This document shows, piece after piece, positions 1 to 6,970 of a DNA stretch of 9,459 bases. The position numbers and the translations under genes are program-made. The DNA comes from Haloarcula sp. Lineage in GTDB: Archaea; Halobacteriota; Halobacteria; Halobacteriales; Haloarculaceae. The stretch's first letter is position 1; every line of letters starts with the position of its first letter. Location: positions 1 to 9,459 of the forward strand of contig JAQCNK010000244.1 of NCBI GenBank assembly GCA_028275075.1. Direction: 5' to 3'. The notes under the pieces are model-generated. The model had not been told where the DNA came from, did not search any database, and saw only the letters and a program-made list of their open reading frames with translations.

Positions 1-27
1 AGTTCTCCCGGCGCTCTCCGCGAAGCT

Positions 28-459
28 CTAGAGTTCGACGCTGCCCGGGATAAGACTGCGCTGGCGAAGGAGATCCCCGTCTTCGTCGTACACGAGTAAC
101 GTCTCTTTCTCGTAGACGAGTGGTTTCCCGCCGCTGTCAGTCAGACGCACCTCGTACGTTCCATCTCCGTCGCGTCGCTGGGCTGTCGAGACCAGCGCGT
201 CAAGCGGCTCGATAGCCGCAGCCGCCTCGAATATGAATTCCCCGGTCATTCGGTCGGTCAACGAGAGGACACCGCCTTCTGACTCGGTCTGGTGGCGGAA
301 CGCGACATCGACCTCGCTCGAATCCAGCGTCGACTCCGCTGTCTCGGTGAGACGGTCCCGCAAGTCGCCCGACGGGCCCGTGTAGTCGATGGCTATCGTC
401 GGCATGCCGTCGTCGTCCGGTTCCGGCCGGATGTCGATGGTGAAGTAGTCGCGCCTCAT
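28..459 (-). CDS. DUF5793-like haloarchaeal protein, function unknown
   Basis: A 143-residue acidic protein that I recognise as resembling the haloarchaeal DUF5793 family. This rests on the N-terminal MRRDYFTIDI, the following 'IDYTGPSGDLRDRL' segment, and the 'VAFRHQ...LSLTDRMTGEFIFE' core. No biochemical role is known to me. It has no signal peptide, membrane span or cysteine, so it should be a soluble cytoplasmic protein; the alternation of short hydrophobic stretches suggests a mostly beta fold. The length is what I would expect for the family, so it looks intact. The start is chosen because MRRDYF is the usual family N-terminus. No Shine-Dalgarno site or clear TATA box is seen upstream, so its promoter is undefined. 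It is transcribed away from the secretion ATPase gene, and nothing ties the two functionally. Family recall is from memory, not a search. Confidence 0.85.
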   Translation of the reverse strand: MRRDYFTIDIRPEPDDDGMPTIAIDYTGPSGDLRDRLTETAESTLDSSEVDVAFRHQTESEGGVLSLTDRMTGEFIFEAAAAIEPLDALVSTAQRRDGDGTYEVRLTDSGGKPLVYEKETLLVYDEDGDLLRQRSLIPGSVEL

Positions 460-620
460 TCGGATACAGGGAATTAGACCGCCGTGCCAAAGAACGTATC
501 GGCCTTGTCACTACCGAAACCGGTGTCTGTGGCTGCCAGGTCACGTTTCCCTTCCGGGAGCATGGGGTTCGCAGCTTCCGTACAGCACGTACGCTATACG
601 GGTCGACGAGTTGGCGAGCG

Positions 621-630
621 AATTTAAGTA
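621..630 (+). promoter_or_regulatory. Archaeal TATA-type promoter of the secretion ATPase/platform operon
   Basis: The sequence AATTTAAGTA, with TTTAAG at 623-628, is preceded by GCG and stands out from its GC-rich surroundings. It lies about 51-56 bases before the ATG at 679. With the usual archaeal spacing of roughly 25 bases, transcription would start near 650, giving a leader of about 25-30 bases. No Shine-Dalgarno motif precedes the ATG. The rest of the 460-678 spacer has only weak short inverted repeats and no clear promoter for the divergent gene. Confidence 0.55.
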
Positions 631-678
631 GCTGGCAACCAAACGGATTCTACATCCACTATCCCGCTCTCTTTACCG

Positions 679-2301
679 ATGTCTAATCCTGAGACACCCG
701 ACCCAGGCGACACCGTCCGGAATCCACTCGACAAGATACAGGCGTGGCTCTCCCGGACCGCAACAATCCTGTCGGAGACAGCAGTACCCAAGTCGAACTA
801 CGACCCGGTTCGTCACGGCGCACTGAGTCGCTTTTCGGGGCTGGACGGCTGGGAGGAAATCGAACGCTACTGGCTCAATGCTCCGTTTGCTTTCGTCTCT
901 ATCAACCGTGACCCAGAAACCGATGAGAAACGGTACCAGGTGATCGAGCCATCGCTCACCGACTTCGAGTCCGAACTACTGGATCGACTGTACGAGGAGA
1001 TCCGCGGCCCGCTCATCTACCGCGATGGGGTTGACACCGATCCCGAACGAGCGCTGCGGGAGGAGCTACACGACCGGCTCGAAGAGTACGGTGTCGCCAT
1101 CGATGTCGAGACGTTTTACAGGCTCTTCTACTATCTCTACCGGTCGTTCCTGGGCTACGGCCGTATCGACCCGCTGATGCACGACCCCGCTATCGAGGAT
1201 ATCTCCTGTGACGGGCCGGACCTTCCCATCTTCGTCTACCACGACGAACACACGGACGTAGAGACGAATGTCGTCTACGGCGAGACGGAACTCAACAACT
1301 TCGTCATCCAGCTCGCCCAGCGGTCCGGTCGACACGTCTCGGTTTCCGATCCTGTCGTCTCGGCGACGCTCCCTGACGGCTCGCGTATCGAGCTGGCACT
1401 GGGCGAAGAGGTCACACCTCGTGGGTCTGCATTTACGATCCGGAAGTACGCCGAGGAACCGTTGACCCCTATCGACCTGCTGAACTTCGGCACGTTCTCG
1501 CTTGAGATGCTCGGATATCTCTGGCTGGCCATCGAGTCAAATAAGTCGCTTATTTTCGCAGGCGGGACCGCGGCCGGCAAGACGACATCGATGAACGCGC
1601 TTGCGATGTTCATTCCGCCCCGCTCAAAGGTGTTGACCATAGAGGACACTCGCGAGCTGTCACTGTACCACGACAACTGGCTCTCATCGGTGACACGTGA
1701 ACGACTGGACGACTCCGATATTACGATGTACGACCTGCTTCGTTCTGCGCTCCGTCACCGCCCAGAGTATATCATCGTCGGTGAAGTCCGTGGCGAGGAG
1801 GCAATCACACTGTTCCAGGCGATGAACACCGGCCACACGACGTTCTCGACGATGCACGCCGACTCGGTCCAGACGGTGATCAACCGACTGGAGAACGAAC
1901 CGATAAACGTCCCGCGACCGATGGTTCAGAGCCTCGATATCCTCTGTGTGCAGGTGCTCGCCCGCGCCGACGATGAGCGGGTCCGCCGGGCGAAAACACT
2001 CGCCGAAATAGAGGGTGTCGACCAGCGGACCGGTGAGCTGGACTACTCGACGACCTACGCTTGGCAGGCCACAGGCGACCGGTTCACGGAGCGCAACAGC
2101 GAACTGACCGACGAGATACGTGAGGAACGCGGGTGGAGCCAGTCGGAACTGCTTACTGAAATAAACGATCGCAAACGCTTCCTCACCTATCTCCAAGAGC
2201 GCGACATAACCGACTATCGGCGCTTCACCGCGATGATCAACAAGTACTACACGGACAAAGCGCAGGTCATGGAGCGTATCAGCTCCGCCGAGACGGTGTA
2301 A
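679..2301 (+). CDS. Type II/IV secretion system ATPase (PilB/TadA/ArlI-like)
   Basis: A 540-residue cytoplasmic motor ATPase of the GspE/VirB11 superfamily. Such ATPases hydrolyse ATP as hexamers to drive pilus, archaellum or secretion platforms. The N-terminal domain (about 1-240) includes the 'GYGRIDPLMHDPAIEDISCDG' region at 159-179 and PDGSRIEL at 232-239, both usual for archaeal members. The catalytic core has Walker A GGTAAGKTT (295-303, K301), an Asp box IEDTREL (321-327), Walker B YIIVGEVRGEE (364-374, E369), and a His box around TGHTTFSTMHAD (384-395, H393). The C-terminal 110 residues follow the archaeal pattern ending in 'TDYRRFTAMINKYY'. It lacks a bacterial GspE-type tetracysteine zinc module. 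The start at 679 follows the TATA box with a short leader. The stop is one base before the platform gene, which implies translational coupling. No pilin lies nearby, so the assembled structure (pilus, adhesion or secretion) cannot be named, and I give no symbol. Confidence 0.95.
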   Translation: MSNPETPDPGDTVRNPLDKIQAWLSRTATILSETAVPKSNYDPVRHGALSRFSGLDGWEEIERYWLNAPFAFVSINRDPETDEKRYQVIEPSLTDFESELLDRLYEEIRGPLIYRDGVDTDPERALREELHDRLEEYGVAIDVETFYRLFYYLYRSFLGYGRIDPLMHDPAIEDISCDGPDLPIFVYHDEHTDVETNVVYGETELNNFVIQLAQRSGRHVSVSDPVVSATLPDGSRIELALGEEVTPRGSAFTIRKYAEEPLTPIDLLNFGTFSLEMLGYLWLAIESNKSLIFAGGTAAGKTTSMNALAMFIPPRSKVLTIEDTRELSLYHDNWLSSVTRERLDDSDITMYDLLRSALRHRPEYIIVGEVRGEEAITLFQAMNTGHTTFSTMHADSVQTVINRLENEPINVPRPMVQSLDILCVQVLARADDERVRRAKTLAEIEGVDQRTGELDYSTTYAWQATGDRFTERNSELTDEIREERGWSQSELLTEINDRKRFLTYLQERDITDYRRFTAMINKYYTDKAQVMERISSAETV

Positions 2302-2302
2302 G

Positions 2303-4756
2303 ATGGCGCTGAACCCGCTGGGGCTGGCGCCGCTGGCCGCCATCGTCGCCGTGCTTGCGGTGGTTGTTCTGGCCACCGTCAGCGAGCCCGCTGATCGCCG
2401 GCTGACGCGTCTCGCACGACGGCTGTTCGGTCGGTACGTCCGTCCGTCCCAGATGCGTGAGCGACGGCTCGAAGCCGCCTACATCGGAGAGCCCTACCGG
2501 ACCTACGCCTCCCGGACGTTCCTTTACACTGCGCTGGCCGGCGTCGGCGGTGCCATCAGCGGTGTCTACGCCGTCGGCCTGGTGCTGCTGATGGTCCCCG
2601 CGATAATCGAACTGCTCATGGGGCTCCCGCGAACGATGGTCAACGCACTGGGGATCAGCGGATTCGAACTCGTCCTTTCCTCGACACAGACGCTGATCGT
2701 TCTCATCGTGAGTGGTGTCGTTTTCGGTGGGATCACTGCCGGGCTGACCTATCTGTTGCGTTGGGAGAACCCCCGGAACAAAGCAGCGGTCCGGCGGCGC
2801 AACATCGACGCTGGGATGGCCCGCACTATCGCGTTCATGTACGCCCTGTCGCGTGGCGGGATGTCGTTTCCGGACGTGATGACCGTCCTGGCGAGAAACG
2901 AGGAGATATACGGCGAAAACGCCCGAGAGTTCGGCGTCGCGGTCCGCGAGATGGACCTGTTCGGCCAAGACATGATTTCGGCGATCAAACGGATGAACCA
3001 GCGGACACCGAGCGAGCGGTTCAAGACGTTCTCGGAAAACCTCTCCAGCGTCCTACAGAGCGGCCAATCGGTCTCGTCGTTCCTACACAACCAGTACGAG
3101 CGCCACCAGGAGGAGGCCGCGGAGCGACAGGCAGATCTGCTGGAGTCGCTGGCGACTATCGCAGAGGCCTACGTCACGATATTCGTCGCCGGGGTGCTCT
3201 TTCTCACCACGATCTTGATGGTGTTCGGAGTGACGACAACGGAGACGCTCCCGATTCTGCAAATGCTGGGCTATCTCGCGATTCCGCTTGCGAACGTCGG
3301 GTTCATGGTGTATCTCGACCAACAGCTCTCCGCGCTGGGGATCGGCGACACTGGGACGACCAGGGCGCTGGAACGCGTCCAGACGGCTACGCATGGGCGT
3401 CCGTCGGACGCCGACGACGCGACCGGCGTACCGGACGGTGGCACGGTCGACGGGGGGAACCGCAACTGGGCGCGCCTCCGGCTTCATGACCGGTTCGGGA
3501 CGCTGCAGTCGACGCTTCGCTCGCCCGTCCGTGCCATCGTTTGGAACCCTACACATGTGCTGTATATCGCCATCCCGGTCGCGCTCCTGTTGTTTGTGCT
3601 CCGCGTTCCGGCAGCGCTACAGACGTCCTCGGTCAACATCTGGATACTGGACGACCTTGTCATCCAGTCCTCGCTGGTGGTGCTGGGCGCTTTCGCCATT
3701 GCCCGGACGCTACACAGTCGCCGGGTCAGCCGCATCGAGGCAGCGACCCCGGAACTCCTAGAGCGGCTCGCGAGTCTCAACGAGGCCGGGATGACGATGG
3801 TCACGAGCTTCCGTAAAGTGCGCGGCAGCGACGTGGGCGTGCTCACCCCGGAAGTTGAGCGCATCTGGAGCGACATCAGTATGGGGGCCAACGTCAACGA
3901 CGCGCTCGTCCGCTTCGGCCGTCGCGTTCGCACCACTGCTATCTCACGCGTCGTGACGTTGCTGACAAAGGCGATGCACGCATCCGGCGAACTGGGACCG
4001 GTATTGCGAATCGCAGCCACGCAGGCCCGCGCGGATCACCGCCTGCGAAGCCGCCGTCGCCAGCAGATGCTGACGTATCTGGTGGCAATCTACATCTCGT
4101 TTTTCGTCTTTCTGGTCACCATTGTCGCCGTACAGGAGGTGCTCGTCTCCGCACTGCCCTCGTCTGTCCCGACGCCGTCGAACGCGAACAGCCTCGGTGC
4201 CAACATCGACCAGCTCACCCGCCTCGGCCAAGTTAATAAGGCCGCCTACACGCTGGTGTTTTCCCATATCGCGCTCGCGCAGGCCGTCTTGACTGGCTTC
4301 GTCGGAGGGCAACTCGGCGAGGGAAGCCTGAAAGACGGAGCCAAACACGCTGCGATCCTGCTTGGCATCGCCTACGTGGCCTTTCTCTTGGTCTCCTCTC
4401 CAGTGGCCTCGATGACCGTTCAGAATCCGTCCGTCGAAGGCGGGACACTTACCGTTGATTCGGCCTCGATGTCAGCCGGTGGGTTCGTCGCGGTTCACGC
4501 GCGGGAGGTCGATGGAACCGTCCTGGGCACGTCGGAGTATCTCGAACCCGGGTCACACGGCGATGTCCGTATCAGACTCGACAAACAGCCGTCTGCCGAC
4601 CGGCCGCTCGTGCTGGTCGCCCATCAGGACACTAACGAGAACACGCAGTTAGACTACGACTTCGAGAATCCAGGCGAGACCGACCAGCCCTACCCGGCCC
4701 CAGGGCAGAGTAAGTTCGTCTCAATAACGATTGATCTCTCCGAAGAGGGGAACTGA
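2303..4756 (+). CDS. Type II secretion F / PilC-TadC-like platform protein with C-terminal DUF7282-like domain
   Basis: An 817-residue polytopic membrane protein, the partner of the ATPase encoded one base upstream. Two T2SSF domains are visible, at about 168-303 and 480-605, each a helical cytoplasmic bundle followed by hydrophobic segments. I see about ten membrane spans, near 8-26, 72-106, 127-151, 288-309, 317-337, 416-436, 450-468, 590-612, 649-669 and 683-701. Two-domain architecture is usual for archaeal PilC/ArlJ proteins. What is extra is a soluble tail, about 703-817, containing 'GGTLTVDSASMSAGGFVAVHA', 'GTSEYLEPGSH', 'RPLVLVAHQDTNENTQLDYDF' and 'DQPYPA'. It resembles haloarchaeal DUF7282, a beta-rich module of cell-surface proteins. 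Positive-inside reasoning puts this tail outside the membrane. A low-complexity linker (about 360-390, rich in D and G) separates the halves. The start is fixed by the tight gap and the hydrophobic segment beginning at residue 8. Platform call is firm; the tail family is from memory. Confidence 0.93.
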   Translation: MALNPLGLAPLAAIVAVLAVVVLATVSEPADRRLTRLARRLFGRYVRPSQMRERRLEAAYIGEPYRTYASRTFLYTALAGVGGAISGVYAVGLVLLMVPAIIELLMGLPRTMVNALGISGFELVLSSTQTLIVLIVSGVVFGGITAGLTYLLRWENPRNKAAVRRRNIDAGMARTIAFMYALSRGGMSFPDVMTVLARNEEIYGENAREFGVAVREMDLFGQDMISAIKRMNQRTPSERFKTFSENLSSVLQSGQSVSSFLHNQYERHQEEAAERQADLLESLATIAEAYVTIFVAGVLFLTTILMVFGVTTTETLPILQMLGYLAIPLANVGFMVYLDQQLSALGIGDTGTTRALERVQTATHGRPSDADDATGVPDGGTVDGGNRNWARLRLHDRFGTLQSTLRSPVRAIVWNPTHVLYIAIPVALLLFVLRVPAALQTSSVNIWILDDLVIQSSLVVLGAFAIARTLHSRRVSRIEAATPELLERLASLNEAGMTMVTSFRKVRGSDVGVLTPEVERIWSDISMGANVNDALVRFGRRVRTTAISRVVTLLTKAMHASGELGPVLRIAATQARADHRLRSRRRQQMLTYLVAIYISFFVFLVTIVAVQEVLVSALPSSVPTPSNANSLGANIDQLTRLGQVNKAAYTLVFSHIALAQAVLTGFVGGQLGEGSLKDGAKHAAILLGIAYVAFLLVSSPVASMTVQNPSVEGGTLTVDSASMSAGGFVAVHAREVDGTVLGTSEYLEPGSHGDVRIRLDKQPSADRPLVLVAHQDTNENTQLDYDFENPGETDQPYPAPGQSKFVSITIDLSEEGN

Positions 4757-4861
4757 GACGGTCGGTTGTAACGATTTACCGGGCCGGGTCCGGAAAATCC
4801 CGGCAATGGCTTACAACGAGGGCATGGTTGCTCTCGCGGAGCGAGAGGCTCGACGACCGTC
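4757..4861 (+). other. Nested inverted-repeat element, possible three-way-junction RNA or DNA structure
   Basis: The element starts at the base after the platform gene stop codon. The outer arms are GACGGTCG (4757-4764) and CGACCGTC (4854-4861), a perfect 8-bp match. Immediately inside is arm 1: GTTGTAA (4765-4771) with TTACAAC (4811-4817), enclosing a second stem GCCGGG (4783-4788) with CCCGGC (4799-4804). Arm 2 is CTCTCGC-GGA-GCGAGAG (4831-4847), which can be extended by GAG (4818-4820) with CTC (4849-4851). All stems are mutually compatible and give a three-way junction. No T-run follows, so it is not an obvious terminator. It could be a 3'-UTR or leader structure, a small RNA, or chance. 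The strand is given by the flanking genes, since the repeats are symmetric. Confidence 0.5.
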
Positions 4862-4906
4862 CCCAAGACCGATAGTCGTAACTCGGCGCTGGCACATCTC
4901 CCGTGT

Positions 4907-5653
4907 ATGACTGTCCGACACGACGGTATCACCGCTGAGTGGCTTGGGTACGCGACGCTCCGTCTGGAAAGTGAGGATACAGTCATCTATCTCGACCCCG
5001 GCCGGTACGGTGTGCTCACCGACGAGTGGACGCCAGACACGCCGGGAGTCGGCCACCCGCCAGCCCGCGACTACGCACCCGGTGACGGTGACATCGTCTG
5101 TATCACCCACGTTCACCACTACGACCCAGACGGTATCCGCCGGGTGGCGAGCGCGGACGCCACGGTCGTCGCGTTTGCGGGTATCAACGTCCACGCGACC
5201 GACCGAGACCTCGACCGACTGGCCGACCTCGACTACGACATTCGCACGGTTTCGATGGCGGATAGCCTGCTCGTCGATGACGTGCCGATCTGGACGACTG
5301 CGGCGTACAACCGCGAGGACGGCCCGAACCTTCGCGCCGACGGTAGCCCAATTCACCCAGAGGGTATCGGCTGTGGCTTCCTCCTCGCGCTCAACGACAC
5401 CAGGGTGTTCTGGCCCGGCGACACCGACGTGCTGGAGGGCCATTCGGCAGTTGACGTGTCGCTGTTCTGTCCCTCTATCGCGAGCAGTTTCACGATGGAC
5501 CGCCACGATGCCGCCGATCTCGCCGAGGCGATGGACCCCGATCTCGTGCTCCCGATCCACTACAACACGTTCGAAGCGCTGGAAGCTGATTCCGGCGCGT
5601 TCGCAGAGGATGTAGCCAAACGCGGTGTCCCGGTCGTACTGGACGAGCGCTAA
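4907..5653 (+). CDS. Metallo-beta-lactamase-fold hydrolase (UlaG/UPF0173-like) with altered metal motif
   Basis: A 248-residue soluble protein of the metallo-beta-lactamase fold, closest in pattern to the UlaG/UPF0173-like group. The N-terminus 'ITAEWLGYATLRLE' and 'VIYLDPG' (26-32) give the first beta strands. The metal motif region is ITHVHHYDPDGI (66-77). Further putative ligands are H150 in SPIHPEGIGCG, D172 in WPGDTD (169-174) and H218 in LPIHYNTF (215-222). Motif 1 does not fit HxHxDH: the Asp is displaced by one and the His after it is absent. The protein may bind one metal or use H71 instead. The substrate is unknown. It has no signal peptide. The start is where the family's first strand begins; no Shine-Dalgarno site or convincing TATA box is visible, so it may be read through from the platform operon. 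Its stop overlaps the end of the convergent small ORF by four bases. Confidence 0.9.
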   Translation: MTVRHDGITAEWLGYATLRLESEDTVIYLDPGRYGVLTDEWTPDTPGVGHPPARDYAPGDGDIVCITHVHHYDPDGIRRVASADATVVAFAGINVHATDRDLDRLADLDYDIRTVSMADSLLVDDVPIWTTAAYNREDGPNLRADGSPIHPEGIGCGFLLALNDTRVFWPGDTDVLEGHSAVDVSLFCPSIASSFTMDRHDAADLAEAMDPDLVLPIHYNTFEALEADSGAFAEDVAKRGVPVVLDER

Positions 5654-5802
5654 GTAGCGTCAGCTAACGAATCGAACTCGCTCCAACACTCACAATCAAG
5701 ATCATCAATAGATGACACCTCATCGGGAAACGAGGAGACGGGCATCCCGTCGTCGAACTCCCCGCAGTCCTCGCGGTGTAGCGAGAAATCGTCACTCGAC
5801 AT
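5650..5802 (-). CDS. Small acidic cysteine-containing protein (50 aa), hypothetical
   Basis: This 50-codon ORF runs from ATG at 5802 to TAG at 5650-5652. The protein begins MSSDDFSLHREDCGEF and ends in 'LDCECWSEFDSLADAT'. Sixteen of 50 residues are Asp or Glu against a single Arg and no Lys, typical of a haloarchaeal cytoplasmic protein. H9, C13, C37 and C39 could form a small metal site, but there is no CPxCG zinc-finger motif. I do not recognise the family. A TATA-like box (TTTTATC) lies 32-38 bases before the ATG, which fits a leader of only a few bases and supports a real gene. It sits downstream of top6A on the same strand and ends 4 bases inside the convergent hydrolase gene. Third positions are G/C-rich in the first half (21 of 24 codons) but A/T-rich in the second (10 of 26 G/C). 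A chance ORF remains possible. Confidence 0.5.
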   Translation of the reverse strand: MSSDDFSLHREDCGEFDDGMPVSSFPDEVSSIDDLDCECWSEFDSLADAT

Positions 5803-5833
5803 GACTGGCATATACCCCAATATGGGAAAGTAA

Positions 5834-5840
5834 GATAAAA
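5834..5840 (-). promoter_or_regulatory. TATA-like box for the small 50-aa ORF
   Basis: Read on the minus strand this is TTTTATC, within CGTTTTATCTTAC, an AT-rich patch in a GC-rich region. It lies 32-38 bases before the ATG at 5802, so transcription would begin a few bases before the start codon. Between box and ATG lies the inverted repeat CCCAATATGGG (5816-5826), in a position where a repressor could act. The T-rich stretch 3' of the top6A stop codon could alternatively serve as that operon's terminator. Confidence 0.4.
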
Positions 5841-5867
5841 CGCATTCGGAGACGCGTAAGTTGACCG

Positions 5868-6968
5868 TCAGATGACGCCCATCTCGGTGAGCCGTTCAGG
5901 CAGATACGTATCTGTCACGAAATCCAGCCCGCGCGAGGCCAACGCCTGCTGCTCGGCCTTCTTTTCGATGTCGAGCTGTAGCTCTATCTGTTCGCGCCAG
6001 AAGTCGGTCTGGAAGCGGGGGTCCTCCAGTTCGGATTCGAGCGCGTTGCTGTCCGAGTCCGATAGCGGGTCCGTCGGGAGATCGTACTCAACGATGTCAG
6101 CAGGCCGGATGCCGACGAACTGCGCCTCCGGCGTCGCCAGATACTCCGAGAGGTGGGCCGACTTGATCGAGCCGTATGCCACGGATCCGTAGATGCGGTA
6201 TGACCATGGGTCGCCGTCAGTGAACACGACGACCGGCAGATCGAGTTCGTCGTGCAGCCGCTTGGTGATGCGGCGGGTTGCCCGCGCCGGTTGGCCCTTG
6301 AGGTGCACGACGATGACATTGTACTCCTCGTCGAAGCCGTTCTCGACGAGCCGGTCGCGCATCCCACCGGTCTCCACACAGAGGACAAAGTCAGCGTCGT
6401 TGTCCAGGAACTCGATAGTGTCGGGGTTGTTCGGTATCTGGTACCCGCCCTCCCCCACGTCTTTCTGGCAGTGGATCTCGCGTTCGCCCCGTCGAGTCTG
6501 TTCACGGAGCTGCAGCGGCCCCATCAGCGTCGCACCGGACTCCTCCGGGCGCATATGGAAGTCCTCACGGGTGACGTTCGAGACGATCTCCAGGTCTTCA
6601 ATGAGGTCGTTTGACTCGTCCTGGCTACTGAACTGGGCCGCCTCCAGATCCCACGACTCAGAGAGATAGTAGAGTTCACGCAGTGTCGACGACCTGTCCT
6701 CTTCGAGCTGCCGTGCGAGGAAGTCGATAGCGTACGTCGCTTTCAGTAGCTTCTCCGCACCGGAGACGGTCTTTGCCGACCGCGTCGATTTGCGGTCGCC
6801 GTACACCCAGACGTCCATCTCCTCGTCATACTCGATGTTCGATTTCGTTCGCGTCGGGAGCGACATCGTCGGCACGTCGCCATCGGCAAACTGTTCGTAG
6901 AACTCCGCCGCGAGGTCGATGAGCTTCTCGCGGGCAACCTCATCCTGTGTTTTGGTTTCTGAACTCAT
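5868..6968 (-). CDS. top6A: DNA topoisomerase VI subunit A (Spo11-like)
   Basis: A 366-residue catalytic subunit of the type IIB topoisomerase, which cuts both DNA strands through tyrosine linkages to pass another duplex. Top6A is homologous to meiotic Spo11. The N-terminal winged-helix (5Y-CAP) domain holds [13 protein letters not shown] (94-106); by homology with Spo11 the nucleophile is Y101, the second tyrosine. The Toprim domain shows the Mg-binding acidic residues E199 in VLCVET and D251/D253 in FTDGDPWS (249-256). '[16 protein letters not shown]' (172-187) and '[14 protein letters not shown]' (220-233) are further family hallmarks. The length is normal for the family, and nothing is missing. 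The start is the ATG two bases after the top6B stop; no upstream alternative fits. No Shine-Dalgarno site is seen, so coupled translation with top6B is likely. It should form an A2B2 heterotetramer with the upstream product. Confidence 0.98.
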   Translation of the reverse strand: MSSETKTQDEVAREKLIDLAAEFYEQFADGDVPTMSLPTRTKSNIEYDEEMDVWVYGDRKSTRSAKTVSGAEKLLKATYAIDFLARQLEEDRSSTLRELYYLSESWDLEAAQFSSQDESNDLIEDLEIVSNVTREDFHMRPEESGATLMGPLQLREQTRRGEREIHCQKDVGEGGYQIPNNPDTIEFLDNDADFVLCVETGGMRDRLVENGFDEEYNVIVVHLKGQPARATRRITKRLHDELDLPVVVFTDGDPWSYRIYGSVAYGSIKSAHLSEYLATPEAQFVGIRPADIVEYDLPTDPLSDSDSNALESELEDPRFQTDFWREQIELQLDIEKKAEQQALASRGLDFVTDTYLPERLTEMGVI

Positions 6969-6970
6969 TG

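Noticed and set aside
2..31. Possible tail of a plus-strand gene ending VLPALSAKL at a TAG overlapping the end of the DUF5793-like gene.
   Set aside because: Only nine codons are visible, another frame is also open, and no domain can be judged, so a partial gene cannot be supported.
578..601. Short inverted repeats (CGTAC/GTACG and CCGTA/TACGG) in the divergent spacer before the ATPase gene.
   Set aside because: Arms of five bases overlap and are expected by chance; they are not clearly placed relative to a second promoter.
4831..4847. CTCTCGC-GGA-GCGAGAG hairpin considered as an intrinsic terminator.
   Set aside because: Archaeal termination relies mainly on T-runs, and the bases after this hairpin are GC-rich. 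It fits better as one arm of the larger structured element.
4811..5560. A 249-codon minus-strand open frame opposite the hydrolase gene.
   Set aside because: The plus-strand product has clear family motifs. The antisense product is rich in repeated Val/Arg/His with no recognisable domain, and no promoter is seen for it.
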